Part shown: positions 23,843-35,592 of the stretch, piece after piece
Position numbering within the stretch: position 1 is the stretch's first letter
Layout of the letters: every line of letters starts with the position of its first letter
Source of the DNA: Peromyscus leucopus
Taxonomy: Eukaryota; Chordata; Mammalia; Rodentia; Cricetidae
Assembly (NCBI RefSeq): GCF_004664715.2
Contig: NC_051085.1
Location: forward strand, 24,264,551-24,328,550
Reading direction: 5' to 3'
DNA length: 64,000 nt
Notes under the pieces: model-generated
The model's input: only the letters and a program-made list of their open reading frames with translations
The model's database searches: none
What the model was told of the DNA's origin: nothing
Made by a program: the position numbers and the translations under genes

Positions 23843-24334
23843 TGTGGGTGGTATTGTGTTCCCCAAAATATTATGTACCCTAATAAATTTATCTAGGGTC
23901 AGAGAACAGACAGTAACTAGATACAGAGGCTAGAAAATGGTGGCACTCTACCTTTAATCCTAGCATTCCAGAGGGAGAAATCCATCTGGGATCTCTGTGA
24001 GTTCAAGGTCACATTGGAAAGAGCCAGGCATGGTGACTCATGCCTTTAATCCCAGGGAGTGGTGGTAGAAAGCAGAAAGGTATATAAGGTATGAGGACCA
24101 GAAACTAGAAGCTTTTAACTGGTTAAGCTTCAGGCTTTCGAGCAGCAGTTCAGCTGAGAGCCATTGGGATGAGGAAACAGAAGCTTCCAGTCTGAGGAAA
24201 CAAGACCAGCTGAGAAGTTGACCAGGTGAGGTTAACTGTGGCTTGTTCTGTCTCTTGGACCATCCAGCATTTCACCCCAATAACTGGCCACAGGTCTGAT
24301 TTTATTAATAAGAACTTTTAAGATTCCATCTACA
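23843..24334 (+). mobile_element. ERVK-type solo LTR, perfect 6-bp target duplication
   Basis: Begins TGTGGGTGGTATTGTG and ends CATCTACA. It has two B1-like modules separated by a B1-like 'gatctctgtgagttcaaggt' stretch, a perfect TATATAAGG, and the 'attttattaataagaact' end block. The hexamer tttcat is repeated exactly at 23837-23842 and 24335-24340. No internal viral sequence adjoins, so it arose by LTR-LTR recombination. Confidence 0.92.
24081..24088 (+). promoter_or_regulatory. TATA box of the solo LTR
   Basis: TATATAAG, in the same place as in sister LTRs (37918-37925; AATATAAG at 43247-43254). Core element of the viral promoter; present activity is unknown. Confidence 0.55.
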
Positions 24335-24612
24335 TTTCATTGTCGTTTCTGTCTTGTGTGTATGTCTTATTGTTGCTCATAAATGACAAAAGCCATGACT
24401 GGCTCCTGACATAAGCTTTTGAGTGGTAAACAAAACTTTCCTTACACAGACAATGTGGTATAAAGTCTATTGAATGGAATCTTAATCTGAGGTAAATTGA
24501 TTGATTTAAATGCTTTAGTTATGCCTTAGAATATTTGGAAGTACTTTTAGAAAAGCCTATTTAACTTTCTTCAATTGAAGAGGGAAATTTTCAGATCCCG
24601 AGAGATTAAATG

Positions 24613-25022
24613 GGGGCTGGAGAGAGAGTTCAACACTTTTTTTTTTTTTTTTTTTTTTTTTGCTTTTTCGAGACAGGGATTCTCTGTGTAGCTTTGGAGC
24701 CTGTCCAGGAACTCACTCTGTAGCCCAGGCTGGCCTCGAACTCACAGAGATCCGCCTGCCTCTGCCTCCCGAGTGCTGGGATTAAAGGCATGCACCGCCG
24801 CCGCCCGGCGAGAGCTCAACACTTACGAGTTACTGTTGTTCTTGCCAAGGACTGGCATCCGATTCCCAGCACCCATGTCAGGCAGCTCACATCTTCCTGG
24901 AAATCCAGCTCCAGGGGATTAAATACCCTCCTTTGGATTTTTCAGGTACCACACATATGTTCACATACACAAACAGAGCATGCATATACATAAACACAAT
25001 TCAAAATAAAATAAATCCTTAA
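24613..25022 (+). mobile_element. B3 SINE split by a B1
   Basis: The tRNA-like head 'gggggctggagagagagttc' is interrupted, then resumes with 'gagttactgttgttcttgcc', 'cgattcccagcacccatgtc', 'ccagctccaggggattaaat' and an AAATAAAATAAA tail, the B3 order. Confidence 0.85.
24639..24809 (-). mobile_element. B1 SINE nested in the B3
   Basis: Poly-T plus a full, CpG-rich reverse B1 body. Flanks gagagttcaacactt (24624-24638) and gagagctcaacactt (24810-24824) differ at one base: a 15-bp target duplication inside the B3 head. Confidence 0.93.
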
Positions 25023-25462
25023 AAAGTGAAGCTTCCAACTAAAATGCCAGATAGAATGCACACATTTAACTATGCTAACAACAGGAGACCCACTAACAAG
25101 AACAATAAAGAATACACAAAGAAAGAATGAACTAACCAAGCCAAATCTTTAAGAAACATAAAGCAGAGTGATAACAAGTTTAACAGATTTTAGAAAAAAA
25201 AAAAAAACATTTTTAGTAGTGGAAAATGCAGAAAAACTGGATTTATACATATACACTCTCCAAAGTTGAAGGATCAGAAGCATCGGAAACTCCTAGCATA
25301 AAGGGCACAGAAATGGTGATATGTAAAAGACTATAGCTCTACTTCAAGAGTGACTCATATGTTGAAAAATCAAATTAATGAGTATTTTAAATAGAAAACT
25401 GGGATAAGAGCCTAGAAATCTGGCTCACCATTCTGTGTTTTATTATGTGATCATTAGCATGC
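25023..25462. other. Unique DNA
   Basis: No repeat other than a short poly-A near 25193-25207. Confidence 0.5.
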
Positions 25463-25473
25463 TGTGTGTGTGT

Positions 25474-25507
<34 letters not shown>

Positions 25508-25549
25508 CAGACACAGAGAGACAGAGAGATGACAGAGAGACAGAGATAA

Positions 25550-25583
<34 letters not shown>
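25463..25583. repeat. (TG)n(GA)n compound microsatellite
   Basis: A short TG run changes into GAGA, CAGAGA and again pure GA, about 120 bp. Pure purine on the plus strand except the C interruptions. Confidence 0.95.
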
Positions 25584-25586
<3 letters not shown>

Positions 25587-25765
25587 CACACAAAGAGATT
25601 CTAAATAATTTTAGATGTTCCTAAAAAACTGAGATATGTCCAAAAGAATTTTGAATCACTATACAGAGATTAAAACAAAATTGTTAATCAAATACTTGCC
25701 TCTTACTTGAAAAATATAGTTTTAGTGAATATTTTAACTTTTATTGTCAATTAATTTTAAGGGTA

Positions 25766-25815
25766 TTGTTGTTATTATTATTATTAATATTATTAATATT
25801 ATTATTATTATTATG
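25766..25815. repeat. (ATT)n microsatellite
   Basis: About 16 ATT-type trinucleotides with two AAT interruptions. Confidence 0.95.
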
Positions 25816-26675
25816 CCTATGGAAAAGGTATGATTGGTTTACTTGCTGCAGGAACTCGGGTAACTGAGATGATCACTACAAGTTATGATTACACGTGAGC
25901 TATAAAGAAGGAAAAAACAAAGTCTGCCCTGGACTAACAGATCTCTGAGGTTATAACAAATGCTCACACGTAAGGGAACAGGATGCTATCCTCAAACCAG
26001 AGAGTTTGTTTCATTTTCTTACAGAACATACTGAACATCAAAGGCAAAATAACAGATATTTTTTAAAAGATGTGAAATATTTAAAGAACAGGTGAACTAA
26101 AGTTTATTAAGTGGAAAACTTAAAAATTCTGTATTCTCTCTATTTTATCACAACCACAGCCAGAATCTCTAATGTCAAAATAGAATGCATGGGAGGTAGG
26201 AAAGCAAGAAGGAAGGGAAGGAAAGGACAGAGAGGGGGTGAACAAGCAGAAGCCAGGCAAGTAGAAGGGAACTAAAAAACAGATTTGTTTTCTGAGCACA
26301 GAGGCTGCCTGGGGAAGCCATGGCATCAGAAAAACAAATTAGGAGACCTGGATGTAAGAGGTGTTGGGAGGCTGGGGTGAAAGCAAAGTGGAAATCTAGT
26401 AGTTAAATGAGTATTGCATGGAGATTAGAATGAAATCATAAGCCTGTAACCTCTACACCTTGGTGACCATGGTTAGCAGACTGTACACCTTGTCAGCTGT
26501 ATACTATGAGACCATATGTTGGTGTATATATAAAGTATCACTTGAAAAGGCACTTGTGTTGAAGCTTCCTCTTGTGTTTGAGATAAATGGATCATGAAAA
26601 CTGTAACTTAAAGGTTCTTGGTGGATGCTAGTTGATGGATAGAGTTATTTGCCTTTGAAGGTACATCTTATATAC

Positions 26676-26680
<5 letters not shown>
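25816..26680. other. Unique DNA with a purine-rich patch
   Basis: No transposon recognised. 26180-26260 is strongly purine-biased (GGAAGG/GAAGGGAAGG). Confidence 0.5.
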
Positions 26681-26730
<50 letters not shown>

Positions 26731-26748
26731 TTTCTGTGTCTCTCTTGC

Positions 26749-26784
<36 letters not shown>

Positions 26785-26875
26785 TGTCTGTCTGTCTGTC
26801 TGTCTCTCTCCCTGTATGTATCTGTCTCTTTCTCTGTCTCTCTCCCTATCTCTCTTTATCTCTTTTTCTCACATT
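26681..26875. repeat. (TC)n(TG)n(TCTG)n compound microsatellite
   Basis: Over 40 bp of pure TC, then TG, TCTG and TC-rich sequence, about 195 bp in all. The serine/leucine and cysteine/valine open frames here are its translations. Confidence 0.95.
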
Positions 26876-27949
26876 TGCCCGAATATGAGTAACCTCATTC
26901 TACTCCTTGCTCCCCATCAAGAGCCAACTGACCGTGGACTACAATCTATCAAACAGCCAGCCACATAAACCTTCTTTCCTTTCCAGTGTTTTCTCGGGGA
27001 TTTTTTTCACACACAGACTATGTGTAGTGAATGATCTTGATAGTATGGGGCATGTTTGCTAGCTCATGTTTGTTAACAACATTTTCTTTACTTCAAAAGC
27101 TTTTGATATGGATAGCACTATATAATCACCAAAAATTTATGGTCTCAGGAAAGAAAGTCGAAGTGTCTTTGGAAGAAAAAGCTGGAAGTGTGGAACAGAA
27201 AGTAGGGATTCCTGTGAAGACAATTTAAAAGGAACCTCGTGGTTCTATTTGGTAAGGAGAAAAGTATAATATATAGTCTAGAAAATATGTAAGTGATGTT
27301 ACCTTAGGGTAAATTAAAAGACTAGCAGTAATTATCTAGTTCATAATTCTTAGAGTTGTTCTTTACCCAACCACATTTTAATTCAGGATACTATCTTAAA
27401 ATATTTGATTGAATAACCATTTAGACATATTTTGCCTTTTGTATTTTTTTAAAGATGAATTTTGATCAAGATCATGACATTGAGTAAAAGTAAAAGACTC
27501 TTGTTTACATTTTATTTTCAGACATTTTTATTTTTTTCTGTAAAATTATGTTCACATTTGAACTTAAATCAAAATGGTTATACCTCATACAAAAGGGCCA
27601 ATAGGAAATAAATGGTCATCTTTTTAGTCTTTGGTGATGGTCAAAGATCCACTTACATAATAATTAACGTAAATAAACCTACTAACTAAAAGACAATAGT
27701 GTTGCATTATGTTGTGAACATGCCCAGGATTTGATTTTCTATTGAAATGTCATAGTAAGTGACCAACCTGTTCTTGTTTATATGGGACATAACCCATTTA
27801 GGACTAGAAAGCTCTAGCTCAAAAGAAATCCCACAACCCTTGACAGACAAACAAGAGTTTTCCTCGCCCTTTGATTATCAAACTGTTACCTGAAACTGTA
27901 AATCAATTCAGTGGAAAAAAACAAAAAGCAAAAACACATTTTCACAAAA
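26876..27949. other. Unique AT-rich DNA
   Basis: No repeat or exon recognised. Confidence 0.5.
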
Positions 27950-28480
27950 CCCCAAATATTGATGTTCCATAATATTAAAGGACATTTTATTCTTTAAATT
28001 TTTTTGTTCACAGTTTGTAAGCAGCATCAAAACCAGAGGTGCCAGAAATCCTTATAAAAGGCCATCCGTATGTGGTTCCAAGCCAGGGCCAGTAAAAAGC
28101 CAGAAATTTCCAGGCCAGTTCTGAAGACTTAAAAGGTTCCGATAGTTCGGATAAGCTTTAGACAAGCGGCCAAATTCTGGAAGCATATCTGAACTCGCTC
28201 CAAATCCCAAAACCTTTTGAGGTTTACGTCTCCTTAGTCCAAAGCCATTGCAAGAGCTGACAGCCCCTTCACAAGAGCAATAATGAGTCTGAGATTATTC
28301 GAGGCGCCGAGTCACGCCATCCCCTCATTGTTTGGATAATAAAGTTCAGAAGTACTGAGGGTAATCTCGGAGAGAGACAGAGACCAAGTTTTACTTATCA
28401 TGGTTGTGTTCACTTCCTTTTTAGCTAATTAAACCTTCGTTCTTCACAGGAAATAAAATTTTGCAACTCCCCCATAATAG
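27950..28480. promoter_or_regulatory. Candidate conserved enhancer-like block with retained CpGs
   Basis: Repeat-free DNA that keeps about ten CpGs in 28137-28320 (for example ttccgatagttcggataa and attcgaggcgccgagtcacg), where neutral flanks have almost none. It also holds homeodomain-type cores (AATAATGAG, GGATAATAAAG, GCTAATTAAACC). No open frame is long enough to suggest an exon. Conservation is inferred, not measured. Confidence 0.35.
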
Positions 28481-29545
28481 TTTGGCTTCATAATATTGTA
28501 TATATCTTTTTCCGGTTTGTCTGGAAAAAACAGGAAGAGAGGGGTGCTAGTGTGAAGACCCAGGACAGCAAGTTATCTTTTTAAATGAGCAGATTTTTCT
28601 TTGCACATGGCCAAAGATAGCCGTGCCATGGGGTCAACAAGAATGCTTACCCTGGATCTCTGTCTGGAGCATTAGGGAGAAGGCGAGGGGAAGAGGCCTG
28701 GAGATAAATGGGGTAATTTTTTAGCACTGCAGGTCAGTGGTTCCGACAGTCTCTTAGAGGCTACTTTATATGGTCATGTGTAAGACTCCCAACAGGCTGT
28801 GTCTAGTGCGATGCAGCAAGAAGAAAACAAGAAATAAAACCCATTTACAGGCTTTAGGTAAGTTCAAAATGACAGGGAAGGTTGTTTGTACCCCATGGTC
28901 CTTGTGGGACCCATATCCTCTTTAACTCCCAACTGACTTTCTCTTGTCTGTTCAGTCTAAGGACAAGCAGTCAAGAAGACGAAGGTTATATCCATCCACA
29001 CAATCACACACAGCTATTAGGAATTCTATTTCAAAGCCATTTGTAGAAATATTTTTCCTAATGAATTGCTAAAGGAAGATAAAGAGTGAGGAGTAAAGAA
29101 AGCTAGATAGGAAATACATTTATGTACAATTAACACATTTTGATTCACCACTTGGAATTTTACATATGGAATCAAGTAACAATGAATATTCATACAGAAT
29201 AACAAACTGCCAAGTAATGTGCTAATTAAACAGATTTAGTAGGATAAAAGGGTAGAATAAATATGCTAAAATTAGAAAGAAACTGAACTAAGATTAATAT
29301 GTTTCTTTATTTCCACATTTTCTGTTTTTAAAAATCCTGTAATCCCCTTTCCCCCCAGGGGTTACATTATAATATAATGTAGATTTTGCTGTGCATTGTA
29401 TTTATGCTTACAAACAATGACATCTCAAAACATTTAAAAATCTTGTGTGATAAATGTATTTTAAAAAAGTTTTAAGTTAGCTCACTGTAAAAAAAAAAAG
29501 AATATATGTTCAAAGAAACTTTTAGGAAAATTAAATATCCTTCTG
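28481..29545. other. Unique DNA
   Basis: No repeat or exon recognised. Confidence 0.5.
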
Positions 29546-29700
29546 TTGTTTTTGTTTGGTTGGTTTTGTTTTTTGAGAAAAGGTTTCTCTGTGTGGCCTT
29601 GGCTGTCCTGGAAGTAGCTCTGCAGACCAGGCTAGCCTTGAACTCACAGAGATGCATCTGCCTCTGCCTCCTGAGTGCTGGGATTTAAGGCATGCACCAC
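29546..29700 (-). mobile_element. B1 SINE
   Basis: T-rich tail (ttgtttggttggttttg) then the reverse B1 body. The flank ccttctg recurs at 29539-29545 and 29701-29707, a short target duplication. Confidence 0.9.
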
Positions 29701-32700
29701 CCTTCTGATGACGTGCCCAATTACTTTCTATTTTTTTAATGATCACAATGATTACAGATCAGAGGTATTTGCATTTTGATGTTAAATGTGAAACTTCAAT
29801 GTTTGGAATATCAAGAATCCTTTCCCTCCTCCTCCCCCCAAATACAAGCATTCATGAGTTGTAGGATGCATGAATCACATGGTGTGTTTTGGATTCTCAA
29901 AGCAATTTTAGCTGTGTTGTTTTTTCTGTGAATGGCAGTGGGATCCCAACAGGAAGGTGGTCAATTGCTGAGGAGTTTCCATTTTTACAATGAACACTGG
30001 GCAAAGTCTGAAAGAGAGGAGTGGTAAAGATCCTGGTGAAAAGTATCCCTCTTGGTTAGATAAGCTTATATGGATGAAATATACAACGATGAAATATCCA
30101 CTGAAGTTTTCCAGCTTTCTGTTGTTTGGCTCCTCCTCTGAGCTTTACACTTCATGAGGTGGAGGATGTCAGAGGCACATACCTCTTGAGAATCTGTTTC
30201 TTTCTGCTACTGATAATTGAAAAACTAATTAGGAAATAGTAAAGACCAGTCATAGATCTATTTCCCAATAAAATTTCTTAAGACAATCACACTGTGTGTG
30301 TGTGTAGGGGGGCACATTTTAGGATAGAAGAGGAACGGAATTTGAGCAATAGAGAAGAGCACATATTATACTATTTCCTTCAGCTTTAGCATACAACCTG
30401 GATAAAATGGAGCATCTCTGTTAGGATTGTTAAACGTCTGTGATGAAGAAAATAGAGACATCATGCGGCACAATGTATTTATTTTACACTTGATTAAACA
30501 AAGGCCTAGAAGATTAAGCATTTTTTTTTATAGGACCACAAAAGTATGATGATAGAACAGGGGGACAGACCAGCTTTCTGAAGTCGGTGTCAGTTGCTAT
30601 AATAGACACTTGTGACGTCCTTTCCAGGAAAATCTCATTCTTCACAGAAAGTCTATAGAATTCTTAACCAACCCAGAATACTGGTAGCAGTCAACAAAGG
30701 CATATATATTATCAAATAATCTTTAATACAGAAATATCCATCTCTAGATATTGTTCTGCCCTGTAATAAAGCTAATAAATAACAATATGTGTTTAGCAAG
30801 CACAATAATCAGTTTTATAATATGAATGATTAAATATATAAGCATGATTATACTTATATGATTTTATATCATTCACCTGGGTTATGTTTTATTTAAAATT
30901 AGTACATGCTACAGTATATTTTGAAATGCAAGTCAAATTTCCAATGTAGGTACACAGCTTTATAAGAGCCAGAATATGAAATGTAACTCACATATTCTCT
31001 CTCCCTAGACTATTGAAAGTTTATTCAGATATATTTGATGCCTTCTACTACTCTTTCTAGCCATCTGTTGATTTTTTTCTTTCATGAAAACAGACCAAAC
31101 CTGTACATATGGCATTTGGATATAATGATAATTTTGATGTCGTGCTGGTTGCACGAGAAGAGAGCTTGGATGTTAGATTTAACAGGCCTATCACAAATCC
31201 TCATTCTCACCATCTTCCCGCCCACACTGTGAATTTTGTATGACTGTTTTCTTTACCCTTTCTGTGTAGACAGCATTATTCACTATAAGCACCATTACAG
31301 AACCAAGTGTCAATGAACCACACAGAGAGCTGACAGCTACTTAAACAGCACATGAGCCAGAGCCGTTTGAGGGATGCCAAATGCTTCTTTTTTCAACAAG
31401 TTCATTTCATCCAAAGGGTAGGGAATAATTTCATTTAAAGATTTATATTTATGAACATGTTATGAATGTTCTGGATGTTCCCTGTAAGATTTTATGAAAG
31501 ATACAGATGCGTTTCCAAGAATCGTGAAGCAAGCCGGCTGGCCAAGGAGACAGTTTGGCCCTTAGTAGGCAGATCCAAGGGATGTTAGGAGTCAGCTGAG
31601 CCCTGGAGACGGATTTGCTTGCTTGGCAGTAGGATCTGCTGATTCTCCACCTGACAGTGTTCTCTGGTGCTCTTCTTTGTTCTGACTTCCTCTCTCAACT
31701 CTCCCCAGATGGGTAGTGGGGAGAGACCAGCTGCTTGGGAAAACAATCATTCCTAGGAGCCCTTCCCAATAGTTCAGGTTGGAGGCCAACCACCTGAAAA
31801 GGTTTTTAGCCAACAAGTACTTGTCCAGCTCTCTGGTGAGCTGCTCTCTGGAGCTGATTGAGAGGAGAAGGCCAAGAACAACAGAAGGCTGTCCCAGGGA
31901 GAAGGAGAGAGGGGCTCCGGGGAGGGAGGCTGAAAGAGAATTCAGACATCTACAACAAAACCTCTCTTTCTTGCCGTTCATGCAGTTATCTATCATATTA
32001 AGAAAAAATGGACACACTATCACTGGGGCTGTTCTTCTAGTTTTAATTTTAGATATTGTCTTTTATTTCCTGGCTACACTGGCTGATGCACATGGCTCAG
32101 TAAAAAGTATAAATGAATTGTTGCTAGAAGGGTCTTTCAGCATTCTTCAGAAAAGATATTATATTTATATTGTTAAAATCCATGTCCACAAATTCAGACA
32201 GTTTCTCCAGAGCCATATGGTTGATTAGAAGAGTAACCAAGAATAGGACAGTAAGAAGTTAAAGACAAAGCACTGCCCACAACACATATGTCTTTTTCTG
32301 GTGGCAGGTGACTTTGCTTGAGATTCCCAGAAAATTTAGGACAAGCTTGTTTTGGCAAATGACCGAAGGAGCGTTGAGTGGAGCACTAAGAAAAGTAAAC
32401 CAGAGAAGGAAAGATAATCTATGTTGTATTAATAGCTCACCACCCCTGGAGTCTTGACTCACTGCTGGGATTCTTCTGAGGAACCTTCTAGAAGGCACAT
32501 ACAAATTTCCTGAAAAGTTGAAGGGGCATATTTACTCGTCACTTCTGTTATTCAAGGTCATGATTTATTCCAAGGATTCTTAACTGCCTTGGACTCTCAG
32601 CTGGTGAATCTAGTTGCAATTGACATAGCAGCTGCAGAGAAACCCCAGGGTAGACATTGGAGCTATGTGATACTGCTGAGGCAGGTGATCAGAATAAACA

Positions 32701-32733
32701 TGCGTGCAGCTAGATGGTGAGCAATATCTAGGA
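29701..32733. other. Unique DNA, weak MIR near 30470-30600
   Basis: A weak MIR-like block (ttaaacaaaggcctagaaga) is seen at 30490. Around 31592-32228 two open frames of 143 (minus) and 149 codons (plus) overlap in a GC-richer segment; neither has a domain, and the two cannot both be real, so I treat them as chance. Confidence 0.45.
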
Positions 32734-32915
32734 CAGCGGTACTCAACCTTCCTAATGCTGTGACCCTTAAATACAGCTCCTCATGGTGTAGTGACACCCA
32801 ACCAAAAAATCTCCATCGCTACTTCATAAATGTGATTTTGCTACTATTATGAATCATAATGTAAATGTCTGATATGTGATCCAAAAGGTTGCAACCCATA
32901 GGTTGAGAGCTGCTG
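32734..32915. mobile_element. URR1-type hAT MITE
   Basis: Terminal inverted repeats cagcggtactcaacct and aggttgagagctgctg, with 8-bp flanks atctagga (32726-32733) and atttagga (32916-32923) matching 7 of 8. URR1 is a non-autonomous rodent hAT-Charlie element; 8-bp duplication is diagnostic of hAT. Confidence 0.9.
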
Positions 32916-33049
32916 ATTTAGGAAGAAGCATGTATTCAGTATGTAGGCATTCCGGCACAGGATGTGTCCTAAGCATTTACTTCTATGGTGCCTAGCAGGG
33001 CTTTGTTCCTTTCATCTACCTTCTGAATTCTCAGTGCCACATGCCTTTC

Positions 33050-34900
33050 CTCTATTCCTAGATACCTAAATAATGTCATCTGCTCCTATATTCTTCTCCC
33101 ACTTTCAAATCATGACTTGACTGTTGAAGTTACTTACAGAGCAGAATTAATAAGAAGATCCATTTCTTATCTTCCACCACTCATTCTTGGTCATTGCATG
33201 TATCAAGACTTCCATGTACTGAGTCCGCTCTGTTTTAGTGGGTGAGTTTCTGGGCTTTTGTGAGCCAATACACTGTCTTCCTTTTTCTCTCATCCACTTA
33301 ATGTTTTTACACCGTGTTTTCCTCTTCTCTACTGTGTTGTTGATTTCCCCTTCTCTGTTCTACTATTCATACTAGCATTCCAACCTGCTGGAATATGTCC
33401 AACCGTGACAATGAAACAACCTTCCCATGTGCTCATGATTCCATCTATCTAGTGGCCCATTTCTCTGCCATCCTTTACAGCAAAACTCTTCCAAAATCCA
33501 GTTTGACTTTTGGTCATATTCTTTCACTTCTCACTTTCTCTTGAGCATATCTCATTCTGGTTCTTTTTTTTCAGCACTATGATAAAGTCAATTTTATTAG
33601 GGTCACCATCTTCCAATTGTCTAAATCTAATGGTGGGTTCTCAATCTTTTGTTCATTTTGTGTGTGCATGTGCCATAGCTTAAGTGTGGGGGGTCAGAGG
33701 ATAACTCTCAGCATTTGGTTCTCTCCTGCCACCTTGTGGGATCCAGGTATGAAACTCAGGTTGTCAGGCCAGAGCCCAAGCATTTCTACCCACTGAGCCT
33801 CCTAGCCAGCCCTTAAATTTTTGATGTTTGACATGGTGAGTCTCAGTGACTGATCTGTTTCTTTCGCTTAACCCTTGGGTTTGTTGCAAGTTAACAACTG
33901 AAGTGTTCATAGTTTATTTTTAAACTAAAGTTTGGAGTTTTTTGTTTGTTTGTTTGTTTATGACCTCACTCTAAATGATCTCATCTAGATACATAGCTTT
34001 AAATATTGTCTATATTCTTCTGGTTCCTAATTAACATCACATGTCCCATATGATGAACAACCTACTCAGTATGTTCACTTGATTATCTTATAGAGATCTT
34101 GAGGCTGACATACCCCAAATAGAGCCCTTGGATTTCTACTCTAATGCATGTCAATGTTTCCAAAGTTCCTAAAATGTGTTTAGGCTAAAAACTCAGAAGA
34201 CATTCTTGATTTGTCTCAGCACTAGCCTCACTGGTGATCTGTGTTTATGCCTCTGCTGTCCATCAGCACATTCTCTTCTCTGAAGCCAGGAAAGGCTTCG
34301 AAAGAAGCGATTCCAATCTTTTACTCTCCTGCTAGGAACAGTCCTGTGGCTTCCCAGCATATTCAGATAATATCTAGAGGCCTGCAAGGGATGTGTGGGA
34401 TCTGGGTTCTGGTTAACTCTTCAATATCTTCTCCCATAGACTTCCTCTACTACATGTCAACTGATCTGACCTTGCTATTCAAGCCTGAACAGGTCAGGCT
34501 TGCTCTTGCCTCAGTTCTTTAGCATGGGCTGTTTCCTCTATCTGGAATGTTGCCCACCCAGATTTTCAAACAGTTGCTTCCCTTATTTCATTGAGACTTT
34601 CACTCAAATACAACTTCCAGACAGAACCTTCTTGAACAGCTTTACGCGACCACGACAGCATACTCATCAGCAGTTAAGGTTTTACCTTTTTCCTTGCCTT
34701 TGTTTTCTCCTGATTCTTGTTACATCTTGATATAAATGTACATATGATTGTTTGTCTGCTTCTGATCCCCAACACTGACAGGTAAGCTGTACAAGGCCAT
34801 CAAAGCATGGCATTACATTAATCACAATTGTCATGACCAGTATACCTGCAGCAATGTTTAGGCCATAAGAGAAAATCAGTAAAGACTCATCAAGGAGACT
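33050..34900 (+). mobile_element. Long LINE-2 relic: RT part, 3' ORF2 and 3' end
   Basis: Blocks known from L2 occur in order: 'catcctttacagcaaaactc' (RT start) near 33471, 'gatctcatctagatacatag' near 33979, 'cttgatttgtctcagcacta' near 34205, 'ctgtggcttcccagcatatt' near 34344, 'gtttcctctatctggaatgt' near 34530, and the 3' 'taagctgtacaaggccatca' segment. All frames are broken. L2 died before placental radiation, so about 1.8 kb in one piece is a long survival in a rodent. The 5' edge is uncertain. Confidence 0.75.
33648..33812 (-). mobile_element. B4 SINE inserted in the LINE-2
   Basis: In reverse: head 'ggctggctaggaggctcagt', then 'ctggcctgacaacctgagtt', 'gaaccaaatgctgagagtta' and a CA-rich tail, the B4 pattern. 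L2 sequence flanks both sides. Confidence 0.8.
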
Positions 34901-35239
34901 TGAGTTAAAAATAATACTGTCAAGTTATCACGGATAGCTACATATTGAGCCAGTATACAACTCATAACTCTATTTATTAAAAAACTAATCTGTTTAATGG
35001 AAATATATAAATTTCTATAATATAAAATTATATAGAGATTAGAAGTTTAAGAAGCATTTGTTCTTTCATTTTATGAATTATTAGAAAAGAACCAGGTGTG
35101 CTTTTAGAGGCTCCCATGGAAATCAGAAATTGATTGTAACTTTCCTCTCTGAGTCTCCCTGAGGTCTAAACTATTCACTCAATGCTTTCGTTTGTTCAAA
35201 CTCTTTTGCAGTCTACTTCCTTTTCAAGCCTCTGAACCT
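34901..35239. other. Unique AT-rich DNA
   Basis: No repeat recognised. Confidence 0.5.
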
Positions 35240-35592
35240 GTCTTGGATGATCACTTTTTATTTATGAACTTGACACCTCAACTGAGGAAATATTTTCATC
35301 AGATTCCTTGTAGAAAGATAAATAGGGAGTTTTCTTGACTAATGGCCCAAGTGGGAAGGTCTAGAAAACGGTGGTGGTGACACTGCCTGGCAGGTCGTCA
35401 TGAGGTTTACAAGAAAAGAGACTGAGAAAGTCAGGGGAGTAAACCACTTCTCCATGACTTCTGCTTCAATTTTTTGCTTTGCCTTTCTAGGAGATGGATT
35501 GGTATCTGGAAATGTAAGATGAAAAAACCCATCCCTCTCAAAATTCCTTTGGATCATGTACATTATTATAGCAATGAAAACCTGAGATGGAA
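35240..35592 (+). mobile_element. Rodent LTR-like (MaLR-type) repeat, copy 2
   Basis: Same family as 6550-6965: 'atgaacttgacacctcaact', 'gggagttttcttgactaatg', 'gcctggcaggtcgtcatgag', 'cttctgcttcaattttttgc', and an end block with 'tggaaatgtaagatgaaaaa' and 'attatagcaatgaaaacctg'. More decayed than copy 1. Confidence 0.6.

Noticed and set aside
26649..26968. Ser/Leu- and Cys/Val-rich open frames
   Set aside because: Translations of (TC)n and (TG)n repeats.
31592..32228. Overlapping 143- and 149-codon frames on opposite strands
   Set aside because: They overlap antisense, have no recognisable domain, and both cannot be real; no splice or polyadenylation context supports either.
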